A stretch of 64,000 bases of DNA from Celeribacter baekdonensis (GCF_900102315.1 NZ_FNBL01000018.1:16934-80933), one strand, 5' to 3'; shown: positions 1 through 8,277, numbered from the stretch's first letter. Translations and numbers: made by a program. Notes: generated from the sequence alone by a model not told the origin.

Positions 1-471
1 CGCCGCGCGCAGCCCGACCTTGCGCCATATTGAACGCGCCAGCGGGCGGAGTGTAACGGAGAGGATGAGGCCTTTTGGATCACGCAGATGGTCGCGTAAA
101 GGGCGCGGACCGAGGGTGGTGCCAAGCTGGGCATCCAGCGCCAAAAGCGCGGGGATCAGACAGCCCGCGCCAAAACCGATATTGCCGCCAAGGGTGGCGA
201 GACGGCGAATGTTGGGCGCGCCGACATCCCCACACGCCCGTGATAAAAGCGGCAATCCGGCGTGGCGGATGTCCTCAAGGGAGGTGCCCGCACCGATGGT
301 CAAGTCGTTGATTCCATTTGGCAAAAGAGAACCGATGTTGACGAGGTGATCGGGCCGTATCTGTCCTTGGGACCAACGAAACTGATGCCCCGTGCCGCCG
401 ACTACGGCCTGCGCGCCTGTGGCGATCAGGGCCTCAGCCTCGGCCAATGTGCTGGGGTGGCTGATCCTCAT
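1..471 (-). CDS. FAD-binding subunit of a molybdenum hydroxylase (xanthine dehydrogenase/CoxM type), cut by window edge
   Basis: The reverse strand reads a protein starting MRISHPSTLAEAEALIATGA and staying open to base 1, so only about 157 N-terminal residues are present. Seen: the flavin-binding motifs VVGGTGHQFR, TIGAGTSLEDI and RRLATLGGNIGFG, which are hallmarks of the FAD_binding_5 domain of the medium subunit of xanthine dehydrogenase and CO dehydrogenase. In that family this subunit passes electrons from the Mo/FeS subunits to FAD. Its ATG overlaps the stop of the upstream oxygenase gene (ATGA), so translation is probably coupled and the protein belongs to the same pathway. The Mo and FeS subunits would lie left of the window. 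It could equally serve a caffeine-dehydrogenase-like enzyme; that cannot be decided here. Confidence 0.8.
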   Translation of the reverse strand, partial: MRISHPSTLAEAEALIATGAQAVVGGTGHQFRWSQGQIRPDHLVNIGSLLPNGINDLTIGAGTSLEDIRHAGLPLLSRACGDVGAPNIRRLATLGGNIGFGAGCLIPALLALDAQLGTTLGPRPLRDHLRDPKGLILSVTLRPLARSIWRKVGLRAA

Positions 472-1319
472 AGGGCCTCCGGCGTGGTCGTGCCAAAGGT
501 CAGCCCCTTTTCTTTCAACCAGCGGCGATAGGCGACCGAGGAACTGTCGGCGCGGGTCGGGATTTCGCTGCGCGCCTCAAGCGGCAACAACAGCGGGCGC
601 TGGTTTTCGACGATGATCCGGTCTTGCAGGAAAATCACCTGTTCAAAGCGCAAAAGCTGGGTATGGCTGGAGGTTTGATCGAGCAGATACATCACCGGTT
701 GCGCGCGACACAGCCCCTCTTCGATTGGGTGGATGAACAGGGCGATGGCGTCGCGGCGACCGGGTTGATCGGGGGCGTCACGGTAGAGCATGACGACAAA
801 GGGGGTCGGCACGCGGTAGGTCAGTTGGGCGAATTCACCCTCGGGGCGGGTTGTGGTCATTTGCGGTTGAAAAAAGGTGCAATTGGTGGCCCATACTTCG
901 TCCACATCACGGCGGATTTCGGATTTGTAAACCGGCACTTCGGTGTGCGGTTCAGAGCCCAAAATATCGGTGTGGACAAAGGGAAAATGCGCCATGTCGA
1001 GGAAGTTTTCGACCACGCGCAGACCAGAGGCCCGCATCGTCACCCAGCCACAGGGCACAACCCGCCGCTCGGGCTCAAACCGCTCTTCGATTTCGAAAAC
1101 GTCGGTATTTGGCGCGCCGAGCGTGGTCCAAAGACACTCGAATTTCTCCTGAATGGGCAGGGGTTTACCCTTATGCACCACGGATTTCCCCGGACCGATG
1201 GTGATCGGGTGACCCAAGAGTTTTGTTTCCTCCACCCGGTCCAAATCGGTGAGCGTGGCGACTGCATACCATTGGTTGAGCGCGACGGGATCTTTGGTGC
1301 CTTGATGGGATGTCGGCAT
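468..1319 (-). CDS. Rieske-less oxygenase catalytic subunit A (NdmC-like architecture)
   Basis: A 283-residue protein resembling the C-terminal catalytic domain of Rieske non-haem iron oxygenases (vanillate demethylase type). Seen: the iron-site motif ENFLDMAHFPFVHTDILG, which supplies the bridging Asp and the two His ligands, and the later LQDRIIVENQRP that carries the probable carboxylate ligand. The N-terminal C-x-H / C-x2-H Rieske cluster motif is absent, so electrons must come from another polypeptide; a separate Rieske protein is encoded at 6998-7657. I chose the ATG at 1319 because GAGGAG lies about 8 bases upstream. It follows the amidohydrolase after 11 bases and overlaps the FAD subunit gene by four. 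A close paralogue lies at 14410-15294. Known precedent: NdmC of caffeine N7-demethylation also lacks its Rieske domain. Substrate is inferred, not shown. Confidence 0.82.
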   Translation of the reverse strand: MPTSHQGTKDPVALNQWYAVATLTDLDRVEETKLLGHPITIGPGKSVVHKGKPLPIQEKFECLWTTLGAPNTDVFEIEERFEPERRVVPCGWVTMRASGLRVVENFLDMAHFPFVHTDILGSEPHTEVPVYKSEIRRDVDEVWATNCTFFQPQMTTTRPEGEFAQLTYRVPTPFVVMLYRDAPDQPGRRDAIALFIHPIEEGLCRAQPVMYLLDQTSSHTQLLRFEQVIFLQDRIIVENQRPLLLPLEARSEIPTRADSSSVAYRRWLKEKGLTFGTTTPEAL

Positions 1320-1330
1320 CAGCTTACTCC

Positions 1331-2701
1331 TCAATCGGTCCATTGCGCCGTGCCGCCGCCATTGGCGTCAAGCCAGACCTGGCGGCGGGAGAAATGCCCC
1401 GGTGTGAGGCGGTTCAGCCGGTCGATGATCTCGGTCACATCCCCGGTCACCAGCTTGCCGTCCTCGACGCATATCTGGCCATTGACCATGGTCATGATGA
1501 CGTCAGAGCCGCGCACCGCATGGACCAGATTGTGGTGAATGTTGAACCAACGCCCGTCGGCGTGAAACGGCGTCATCCGGGGTGTGTCGCCGCGCAGGGC
1601 GATGATGTCGGCCTTTTTGCCCGGCTCCAAAGACCCGGTGACATCACCCAGCCCCACCGCTTCGGCCCCCAATGAGGTCGCCATGCGCAACACGTCCCAA
1701 CTGTCCATCGCGGCGGCGTCGCGGTGGCGCAATTTGCCCTTGAGGGAGGCGAGTTTCATCTCTTCGAACATGTCGAAATTGTTGTTCTCTTTCTCTCCAT
1801 CCGTGCCAATGCCCACGGGTATGCCCGCCGCCAACATGTCGGAAATTGGCGCGATGCCGGAGGCCAGTTTCATGTTCGACACCGGGTTATGGGCGACCGA
1901 GACGTTGTGGTTTGAGATCAGGTCGATCTCTTCGGGAGAAAACCACACGGCATGGGCAAACATCGCCATCGGGGTTTCAAAGAACCCCAGATCGCGAAAC
2001 ACCTCCATCGGCTTTTTGCCGTAGCGGGTTTTAAATTCGGCCAGCTCAATCTCAGCTTCGGAACAATGGGTGTGAAAGCCGGTGTTGTGCTTTTTCGCCA
2101 TGTCGATGGCGCGCTGTTGCCCGGCTTCATCGGCATAAAACAGATGCTCCAACCCGACCCAGACATTGACCCGGCCCTCAGCTTTGCCATGCCAACGCTC
2201 AATCAGCGCCTCGTTCATATCGAGCGTGTCGAAATAGTCGTAATCGGGATGCGCGCCAACATAAGGCACGGCGACAATCCGGTTGCCAAGGATCTGAGCG
2301 GCGCGGGCCGAGCCCTCCATATAACGCCACATGTCGACCACCGTGGTGGTGCCCGCCAAGAGGCTTTCGGCATAGCACAGATAGCTTGCGGCCTCTGCCT
2401 CTTCGGGCAAAAGCACGCGGTGCATCGGGTTGATATGTTGGGTCAGCCAATCCCAAACCGGCAGGTGTTCGGCGGTGCCGCGCAGAAAGCCGGAATGGGC
2501 ATGGGCATTGATCAGACCGGGCATCAACACCGCCCGCCCCATGTCTTTCACCGTGGCCTCCGGGTGCGCCGCGATGAGGTCGCGTGCGGTGCCCGTGGCC
2601 ACAATCGTATCACCGCGCACCAAGACCGCACCATGGGGGATCACGGTCAGGTCCTTGTCCATGGTGATAACGGCTTCGGCACTTAGGATCAGGTCAGACA
2701 T
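1331..2701 (-). CDS. Zn-dependent amidohydrolase / deaminase of the AtzC-MtaD family
   Basis: A 456-residue metal-dependent amidohydrolase. Seen: PGLINAHAHSGFLRG (HxH metal pair), FHTHCSEAEIE, MFAHAVWF and GIGTDGEKENN (third His, fourth His and metal Asp), and a C-terminal SLEPGKKADIIAL strand typical of the composite beta-sandwich. The family includes S-adenosylhomocysteine/methylthioadenosine deaminase, triazine hydrolases and purine deaminases. Beside a purine transporter and two other deaminases, a deaminated purine or ring-opened derivative is the likeliest substrate (inference). Its start overlaps the end of the GMC oxidoreductase gene by 13 bases, so it sits inside the same operon. Confidence 0.85.
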   Translation of the reverse strand: MSDLILSAEAVITMDKDLTVIPHGAVLVRGDTIVATGTARDLIAAHPEATVKDMGRAVLMPGLINAHAHSGFLRGTAEHLPVWDWLTQHINPMHRVLLPEEAEAASYLCYAESLLAGTTTVVDMWRYMEGSARAAQILGNRIVAVPYVGAHPDYDYFDTLDMNEALIERWHGKAEGRVNVWVGLEHLFYADEAGQQRAIDMAKKHNTGFHTHCSEAEIELAEFKTRYGKKPMEVFRDLGFFETPMAMFAHAVWFSPEEIDLISNHNVSVAHNPVSNMKLASGIAPISDMLAAGIPVGIGTDGEKENNNFDMFEEMKLASLKGKLRHRDAAAMDSWDVLRMATSLGAEAVGLGDVTGSLEPGKKADIIALRGDTPRMTPFHADGRWFNIHHNLVHAVRGSDVIMTMVNGQICVEDGKLVTGDVTEIIDRLNRLTPGHFSRRQVWLDANGGGTAQWTD

Positions 2702-4227
2702 GCGTCCTCCAATATAAATTGCGCCGCCCGTTCACCGATCATGGTGACGGGGGCGTGGGTGTGACAGGCGGGGATGTCGGGAATGACGGAGGCGTCCGCG
2801 ACCCAGAGGTCGCGAACGCCTTTGACGCCCAACCGAGGGGAAACGGGGGCGTCGATGTGCGTGCCCATTTGGGCGGTGCCGCAACAGTGGAAAAAGGTCG
2901 AACAGGCGCGGCGCACGAAAGTGACGGCGTCCTCGCCCGAAACCCTCCGGTCCGGGGCGACGAAATCCGCGAAGAGGTGTGAAAAGCCGGGGGTGAGCAC
3001 CATGTCCAACAGGAACTCGACCCCGGCCACGAGCGCCTTCAGATCGCGCGGGTCCGACAAGAGGTTTGGCTGAATGTTGAGCGGGTCATCCGGGGCGGTC
3101 CCGGTGAGGGTGATCCAGCCTTTGGAATAGGAACGCATGACACCAAGCCCGATGGCAAAGACATCGCCGTCGAGATCGTAATGATCCGAAAGCGCGGGCA
3201 CGGCAGAGCGGGTTTGAATGGGGAAAGCCAAGAGATCGGCTTGGTCCAACTCGGGCGCGGATTTCCAAATCGACAGCGTGCCGCCGCCATTGCCTTTCAT
3301 CGGGCCAAGCGGTGATGAGGCGCGGAAATTGAGAGCGCGCAGCAGCGGATGATCCTGAAGATTGCGACCGATTTCGGGGGCGTGGAGGCGGGTTTTGAGG
3401 CCAAGACGAGACAGTTCCGCCTCATCGCCGATGCCTGAAAGCATCATCAAGCGCGGGGTTTCCAAAGCTCCGGCGGCGAGGATCACACCAGAGCGTGCGG
3501 TCAGTAGATGCTCCGCACCGTCTTTATACACACGGACACCGCTCGCGTGATCGCCGGAAAACGTCAGAGCCAAAGCACGGGTCTCGCAGAGGATCGTCAA
3601 ACGCTCTGACGCCATGATAGGGCCAAGATAACCCATCGCTGAGGTCCAGCGCAGACCCTCGGGCGAGATGTTGAAATTGGCAAGGCTGACGCCTATCGGC
3701 TCCGGTCCGTTTGGGTCCTCAACCACGGGTAGGCCCATGTCGGCCCCGCCTTTGAGCATGGCTTGGGCCAGGGGATGATCGGGGTCCGGGCGGGTGATCT
3801 GTAACGGGCCATCGCCGCCGCGCAAGGCGGTTTCTCCACCCTGCCACGTTTCGCAGGCTTTAAAGCTCGGCAGGCAGTCGTCCCACGACCATCCCGGCGC
3901 AACGGCGTCCCATCGGGCATAATCGGCGGGCACCCCGCGATACCACATCATCGCATTGGTGGCCGAAGATCCGCCCAAGCCTTTGCCGCGCGGGATTGGG
4001 ATGTCGCGATTCAAAACCCGCTCAGTGGGGGTGTAGTGATGCCCCCAATCCCATGCGCCGGATTGCAGGCCAAACCACGCGCTCGGGTCTTCGATCTCCG
4101 CTACGCCAAAGGTGGATTTTCCCGCCTCGATCACCGCCACATCCGCGCCCGCATCATGCAGCCGGCGCGCCACGGCAGAGCCGCCTGAACCAGAGCCGAT
4201 CACGATGTAATCAAAGGCGGTTTTCAT
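2689..4227 (-). CDS. GMC-family FAD oxidoreductase (choline-dehydrogenase-like)
   Basis: A 512-residue flavoprotein. Seen: N-terminal dinucleotide motif IVIGSGSGGSAVARRLHDAG with a following VIEAGK, GGSSATNAMMWYRG in the FAD-attachment loop, AAGALETPRLMMLSGIG, and the C-terminal FHCCGTAQMG ... LWVADASVIPDIPACHTHAP block with the catalytic His positions. GMC enzymes oxidise primary or secondary alcohols. The substrate cannot be read from sequence; within this operon an alcohol or hydroxymethyl intermediate from oxygenase chemistry is conceivable (inference). It is 14 bases downstream of the TPP-enzyme C-terminal subunit gene and overlaps the next gene by 13. Confidence 0.88.
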   Translation of the reverse strand: MKTAFDYIVIGSGSGGSAVARRLHDAGADVAVIEAGKSTFGVAEIEDPSAWFGLQSGAWDWGHHYTPTERVLNRDIPIPRGKGLGGSSATNAMMWYRGVPADYARWDAVAPGWSWDDCLPSFKACETWQGGETALRGGDGPLQITRPDPDHPLAQAMLKGGADMGLPVVEDPNGPEPIGVSLANFNISPEGLRWTSAMGYLGPIMASERLTILCETRALALTFSGDHASGVRVYKDGAEHLLTARSGVILAAGALETPRLMMLSGIGDEAELSRLGLKTRLHAPEIGRNLQDHPLLRALNFRASSPLGPMKGNGGGTLSIWKSAPELDQADLLAFPIQTRSAVPALSDHYDLDGDVFAIGLGVMRSYSKGWITLTGTAPDDPLNIQPNLLSDPRDLKALVAGVEFLLDMVLTPGFSHLFADFVAPDRRVSGEDAVTFVRRACSTFFHCCGTAQMGTHIDAPVSPRLGVKGVRDLWVADASVIPDIPACHTHAPVTMIGERAAQFILEDACLT

Positions 4228-4241
4228 TGTCTTCCCGTGGG

Positions 4242-4850
4242 TCAGTTATGTTCAGAAGGGCCCATGATGGTGATCCCTTCGGTGGCTTCGACATGGCGCA
4301 CAAAAATGTATTTGTCCTCGCGCCCGTCCGAATGTTTGCGCTTGATCTCGGGCTGAACGGTGCCCGCGACCTTGGCGACGACAATATAGGGGTCATCACT
4401 GGCCAAACCCGCTTCGCAATGGGCGTCGAATTCGTCCAAAGTGCGGGCGGTGTAGGCGTGTGTCACCCCCGCGCCGCGCGCAATGGCGGCCAGATCGACG
4501 GTGCCCGAGGCGGTGTGGGTTTTTGGCCCGCCGATGGATTGGTACATCTCATTGTCCCAGACCACGACAAACAGGTTTTTCGGTTTTTCATTGCCCAAAG
4601 TGGCCAGAATGCCGAGGTTGAACAACAGCCCGCCATCGGTGTCGAGCGAGATGATTTGACGCTCCGGCAGTCCCGCCGCCAGTCCAAAAGCCTGCGGCGT
4701 GACACAGCCCAATTGTTGCTGAAACAGCGAGGCGCTGCGCATATGCGGTGCGGCATTGTACCATTCGTCAACAGAGGCACCGAGTGAGAGCACCACCAAT
4801 TCGTCGGAGAGGCGGGCGGCCAATTTTGTCATACACTCAAAGCGTTTCAT
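4242..4850 (-). CDS. Thiamine-diphosphate decarboxylase, C-terminal (TPP-binding) subunit, ComE-like
   Basis: A 202-residue protein corresponding to the TPP-binding half of a decarboxylase. Seen: ISLDTDGGLLFNLGI followed about 20 residues later by VVVWDNEMYQSIGG, i.e. the DG...N magnesium/diphosphate motif. Known relatives are the beta subunit of sulfopyruvate decarboxylase (ComE) and the C-terminal half of phosphonopyruvate decarboxylase. Its ATG overlaps the stop of the alpha-subunit gene by four bases, consistent with a heteromeric enzyme. The 2-oxoacid it acts on is not evident; neighbours give no sulfonate or phosphonate genes, so the ComDE name should not be transferred. Confidence 0.78.
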   Translation of the reverse strand: MKRFECMTKLAARLSDELVVLSLGASVDEWYNAAPHMRSASLFQQQLGCVTPQAFGLAAGLPERQIISLDTDGGLLFNLGILATLGNEKPKNLFVVVWDNEMYQSIGGPKTHTASGTVDLAAIARGAGVTHAYTARTLDEFDAHCEAGLASDDPYIVVAKVAGTVQPEIKRKHSDGREDKYIFVRHVEATEGITIMGPSEHN

Positions 4851-5347
4851 CGCACGATACTCCCCGAGAGCGCCACGGCGGTGTGGTAATAAGACGAATA
4901 GGCCAGCTCATAGGCGTCAAAAATCGCCTGTTCGATCCGCTCCTCTTCGCGTTCGACCACATAGGGGATGCGCAGCGCTTGCAGCACCGGTTCCATGGTC
5001 ACGCCATGCGGCACCGCCCACCAATTGTTTTCGCCCATATCGCCGCGATAGCTCATCAGCATCACAACCGGGATGCCCGCGCCCAATCCCATCCGCGCAA
5101 GCGGTTCAACAGAGGCGCGCAGACCGGAGTTTTCCATCACCAAGGCCGCGCGTTTGCCCGACAGGAACACACCGCCGCAAATGGCAGCACCTTCTCCTTC
5201 GTTGGTGACTTGGATGGTGCGAATATCCGGGTCGGCATCGAGCGCCGGATAGAGTTCTTTGAACAGCGAATCCGGCAGGTAACATACGATGCTCACACCC
5301 GCCCGTTTGAGCCCTCGGATCACCGCATCTACGGCGCTTTGCTGCAT
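4847..5347 (-). CDS. Thiamine-diphosphate decarboxylase, N-terminal (PYR) subunit, ComD-like
   Basis: A 166-residue PYR-domain protein, partner of the TPP subunit at 4242-4850. Seen: CYLPDSLFKELYPALD near the N-terminus, then VTNEGEGAAICGGVFLSGKRA, where the Glu of NEGEG is the family's cofactor-activating glutamate. I took the ATG at 5347 rather than the upstream one because GGAGG sits 7 bases before it. It is about 100 bases downstream of the LysR gene, the largest gap in the operon, so an internal promoter is possible. Substrate unknown. Confidence 0.78.
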   Translation of the reverse strand: MQQSAVDAVIRGLKRAGVSIVCYLPDSLFKELYPALDADPDIRTIQVTNEGEGAAICGGVFLSGKRAALVMENSGLRASVEPLARMGLGAGIPVVMLMSYRGDMGENNWWAVPHGVTMEPVLQALRIPYVVEREEERIEQAIFDAYELAYSSYYHTAVALSGSIVR

Positions 5348-5448
5348 GTCGAACCTCCAAATATCACGCGTCACACTCAACTTGTCAGAGTGGCTATGTT
5401 CCGAAAAGACGATGATTTCTCAACGAGATGTTCGTCTGAACGCAACAC

Positions 5449-6372
5449 TTAGGATTTGAGTCCCTCCATGGTGGAGGTGAGCGAGGCGGAGAGCGCCAAG
5501 GCGGCCTCAGAGGCTTCGCCTTTGGGGCGGGCAATGAGCGACAGGCGGCGCAGGCCAAGGCCCGCATCCGCGAGCGGGATGAAGACAAGATGGCCGCGGG
5601 TGATCTCATTTTGCACGCCAAGCCGGGTCTGAAGGATCGTGCCCAGCCCGCGAATGGCCAGATCAATCATCAGGCCGATGGAATTGGTCCGGGCGCGGCG
5701 GGAAAATTCCACGAAAGAGCCGGAAAACATCTGTTCGACCGAACTGCCGAGCGTCAAAGAGGCGTCCGAGAGGATCACCCGCTCACCGGCCAATTCATAG
5801 GCTTTTATGGGCCGATTTTCTTTGGTCAGGGCACTTCCGGGTGGCACCAACACCCCCAAGGGCAGGGCAACAGAGCCCAAACGGCGGGCATTGCGCGGCA
5901 CCCGCACGTCAAAGGCCAAGGCCAAATCCGCCTCGCCCTGATTGACCAAATCCACGGCCTCCTGTGAGCCGGTGACACGGACATCGACGCTGATTTCGGG
6001 ATGGCGCACCCAAAATCCGGCCAACACTTCGGGCAAAAGCCCGCGTGCGGCACTTTCGATCACCGCCAGGGTCACGGTGCCCCGGCGCAACCCATGCAGG
6101 TCGTTGATCTCGGTCAGCGCCCGGTTCATTTCGCCGGTCGATTGGCCGATGTGATAGGCCAAAAGTTCGCCCGCTGAGGTCAGTTTCAGCCGTTGTTTGG
6201 TGCGTTCAAACAGCGGTGTGTCGAGGTCCTCTTCGAGCTGTTTGATGGTGCGCGAGATCGAGGAGGGCGCCACATTGAGCGACAGCGCCGCCTGCCGGAT
6301 CGACCCCAGCCGCGCCACCAACATAAAGTGGTGGACGCGCGAGGACACGAGGCCGAGCCGGTGCAGATCCAT
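5449..6372 (-). CDS. LysR-family transcriptional regulator
   Basis: A 307-residue LysR regulator. Seen: N-terminal winged helix with FMLVARLGSIRQAALSLN and SSISRTIKQLEEDL, then a periplasmic-binding-like effector domain from about residue 90. The start at 6372 shares one base with the stop of the GST-like gene (TGATG), so it is translated within the operon rather than divergently from it, which is uncommon for LysR genes. Likely target is the divergent control region 7918-8277, where an inverted repeat fits the T-N11-A LysR box. The coinducer may be a purine; that is inference from context. Confidence 0.88.
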   Translation of the reverse strand: MDLHRLGLVSSRVHHFMLVARLGSIRQAALSLNVAPSSISRTIKQLEEDLDTPLFERTKQRLKLTSAGELLAYHIGQSTGEMNRALTEINDLHGLRRGTVTLAVIESAARGLLPEVLAGFWVRHPEISVDVRVTGSQEAVDLVNQGEADLALAFDVRVPRNARRLGSVALPLGVLVPPGSALTKENRPIKAYELAGERVILSDASLTLGSSVEQMFSGSFVEFSRRARTNSIGLMIDLAIRGLGTILQTRLGVQNEITRGHLVFIPLADAGLGLRRLSLIARPKGEASEAALALSASLTSTMEGLKS

Positions 6373-7001
6373 CAGTGGTAATCCGGGATGCCGGGCATGA
6401 CGATAAAGCCCGGTGTGGCGCGCACCCGCCGTGCCCAAAGCCGCAGGGCGGGAAAAGCGTCATGGTCAATATTGCAATCGCGGCTGAGCGCAAAGGCGGG
6501 GAATAGCGCAAGATCGGCCAGCGTGATCTCTGCCCCGGCGAAAAAGCCCAGACCTTTGACGTCCTGCGCGCTCATGTGATCCTCCATGATCCGCAGCAAA
6601 GCGCGGGTCTGGGCAAGGGTTGCGGGGCCATCACCGGGCACATCCATGATCGAAATCGCGCGGGCGGTGGTGGCAACCGACAGGTCATGTTCTGCGAAAA
6701 ACAGCCAATCCGTCATCTGTGCCAGTTCGGACGTATCCGTCGGCAAAAGCCGCTTTTGCGGGTCCAATCCCGCCAAATAGAGCAAAATCGCCCCGGTTTG
6801 GCGCAGGGTTGCCTCCGCCGTTTCCAAGATCGGCAAGCGCCCCAAAGGGTTCAGCGTCAGATAGGGCGGGGAGACCTGTTCCATGCCGGGGAACATATCG
6901 ACATTGCGCAATTCCACCGAAAGGTCGCAACAGGAGGCCACAAGCCGCACGCGGTAGCAGGCGTCATCCAGATCATAATTGTGCAAGACAAGCTGGGTCA
7001 T
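6372..7001 (-). CDS. Glutathione-S-transferase-like protein (possible NdmE-type partner)
   Basis: A 209-residue protein with the two-domain GST layout. Seen: thioredoxin-like N-terminal half with LNPLGRLPILE (cis-Pro loop) and ATLRQTGAILLYL, then an all-helical half with ITLADLALFPAFAL. It overlaps the Rieske gene upstream by four bases and the LysR gene downstream by one. Known: in caffeine-degrading Pseudomonas, NdmE is a GST-like protein needed to hold the Rieske-less NdmC and the Rieske-bearing NdmD together. The same combination of parts here suggests a structural role, but a true conjugating or thiol-lyase enzyme is not excluded. Confidence 0.82.
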   Translation of the reverse strand: MTQLVLHNYDLDDACYRVRLVASCCDLSVELRNVDMFPGMEQVSPPYLTLNPLGRLPILETAEATLRQTGAILLYLAGLDPQKRLLPTDTSELAQMTDWLFFAEHDLSVATTARAISIMDVPGDGPATLAQTRALLRIMEDHMSAQDVKGLGFFAGAEITLADLALFPAFALSRDCNIDHDAFPALRLWARRVRATPGFIVMPGIPDYH

Positions 7002-7657
7002 TGGGCGGTCTCTTTGAGGGGGGCTTCTACATCGCGGCGCAGGGTGGCGAGTTGGTCGAGCAGGCTGAGGCGGATCGCGGTGGGCGTGTCTGAGGGCAGG
7101 GTGATGTGCAGCGCCGAATGGTCGGCGTCTATGCTGTGCAGGCCGAGGGTCGGCCGGGTCTCTCCCAACGTGGCGGTGATCAGCGATCCGGTCTGCGTGA
7201 CCTGTAAGGCCAAGGTGTGCAACCCGGCCAAGACCGCATCCAGAGGCGCGTCGATATAGAGGCTGCGCAGCCCGTCCATCTCGGGCGCGTTTGGTCCGAC
7301 CTCGGGCATCTCGCCCAAAGGCAATGCGGTCCAGATCATGCCGCCCGCCTCCGCCACCGCATAGCGGGTGACGCAGATTGACGGTGGCACCTCCAAATCC
7401 GGATGCGCCGGAATGTAGCGGCAGGTGCCAGTCTCGTCATATTCCCAGCCGTGATAGAGGCAGGCGATGTGATCGCCGCGCACAAAGCCAAAGCTCATTT
7501 TCATGCCGCGATGGGGACAACGGTCCTCCCACGCGTGCGCTTTGCCGCCGGTGTCGCGCCAAACCACGATCTCCGCGCCATGCACCGCCGTGCCCGCCGA
7601 TGTGCCGGGGGCAATACAGCGTGACAGGGCGATCGGCACCCATCCAGTTTCACTCAT
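6998..7657 (-). CDS. Free-standing Rieske [2Fe-2S] protein
   Basis: A 219-residue protein. Seen: a complete Rieske motif, RCPHRGMKMSFGF ... HIACLYHGWEYDETG (C-x-H and C-x2-H), about residues 40-80, followed by a roughly 120-residue tail with no recognisable mononuclear iron ligands. It is therefore an electron carrier, probably feeding the two Rieske-less catalytic subunits encoded at 468-1319 and 14410-15294. I chose the ATG at 7657 because AAAGGAGAAG lies just upstream and because it overlaps the preceding stop (ATGA). No flavin or ferredoxin reductase domain is present on this polypeptide or elsewhere in the window, so the reductase must lie outside. Confidence 0.85.
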   Translation of the reverse strand: MSETGWVPIALSRCIAPGTSAGTAVHGAEIVVWRDTGGKAHAWEDRCPHRGMKMSFGFVRGDHIACLYHGWEYDETGTCRYIPAHPDLEVPPSICVTRYAVAEAGGMIWTALPLGEMPEVGPNAPEMDGLRSLYIDAPLDAVLAGLHTLALQVTQTGSLITATLGETRPTLGLHSIDADHSALHITLPSDTPTAIRLSLLDQLATLRRDVEAPLKETAQ

Positions 7658-7917
7658 GTCTCTTCTCCTTTGGCGGGGTTGTCCGCCTGTCGTGTGACCT
7701 CGTGGACGATGCAATCCTGTGGCCCGAGGCTGAGCGCCATTTCAAACGCATCCACCAAATCGCGCTGTCCAATCACCCGCAATTTCGCAACTGCATCATT
7801 TTGCATCACAGTTGAGAGGGTGATGGACAATCTTGAGGCACGGTGTTGCGCAAACTCGGCAAAACTCTCGCGTGGAATCTGTCCCGTAAAGGTGAATGTC
7901 ACGCGGTCAATCTGCAT
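7654..7917 (-). CDS. Small acylphosphatase-fold-like protein, first gene of the leftward operon
   Basis: An 87-residue protein. Its pattern (beta strand RVTFTFTGQ, helix SFAEFAQHRASRL, strand pair AVAKLRVIG, helix DLVDAFEMALSLGP, strand IVHEVTR) matches the acylphosphatase fold, including the RVIGQRDLVDAFEMAL segment. The catalytic loop normally reading G-x-V-Q-G-V-G-F-R is replaced by GQIPRESFAE, so phosphatase activity is doubtful. It overlaps the Rieske gene by four bases, which suggests a dedicated accessory role in the split oxygenase. Fold assignment is by eye and moderately confident; function unknown. Confidence 0.6.
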   Translation of the reverse strand: MQIDRVTFTFTGQIPRESFAEFAQHRASRLSITLSTVMQNDAVAKLRVIGQRDLVDAFEMALSLGPQDCIVHEVTRQADNPAKGEET

Positions 7918-8277
7918 GTCTCTGTGCTTTCATCATTCGATAAAACCCCTTTTTATAAGAAAAATGGCGATCTTGGCGGGGGTGTTCGCCGCAGTTAGGC
8001 GTGGAAAATTTAGGCCGTCAAGTGTTGTGCTACACGCAACATATGTATCGAAATTTTACGACTATTCACGGTTACAGCACTCTGGAAACGTGGCCCTGCA
8101 CATGCGATGTGGCCGCCCCACATTCGTGACCTTGGCGACGGATCGTCCGGGCGCAAGGCGGTTCAGGCGCTCTCTCCCCGCAGAGGGCGAAGCGCCGCGC
8201 ACCTTTCATAGCGTGTCCCTGGCCAAAGCCGGATGGGACATTTCAAAAGCGTTCAAACAGCCAAGAGGACCTCTTAG
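7918..8277. promoter_or_regulatory. Divergent control region between the two purine operons
   Basis: About 360 bases with no gene between the leftward and rightward operons. It is more AT-rich near 7930-7960 and holds an inverted repeat at 8023-8041. I see no confident -35/-10 pair, riboswitch or attenuator; hairpins with a purine-riboswitch core were not found. Confidence 0.55.
8023..8041. promoter_or_regulatory. Inverted repeat, candidate LysR operator
   Basis: TGTTG-N9-CAACA, containing TGTGCTACACGCA which fits the T-N11-A core of LysR-family sites. It lies centrally in the divergent control region and is the best candidate binding site for the regulator encoded at 5449-6372. Visual match only. 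Confidence 0.4.

Noticed and set aside
4242..5347. Naming the TPP enzyme pair comDE (sulfopyruvate decarboxylase)
   Set aside because: The subunit architecture matches but the operon has no sulfonate metabolism genes, so a functional name is not justified.
7918..8277. Purine riboswitch in the divergent promoter
   Set aside because: No three-way-junction core or terminator/antiterminator hairpins were seen; a LysR site explains regulation more simply.
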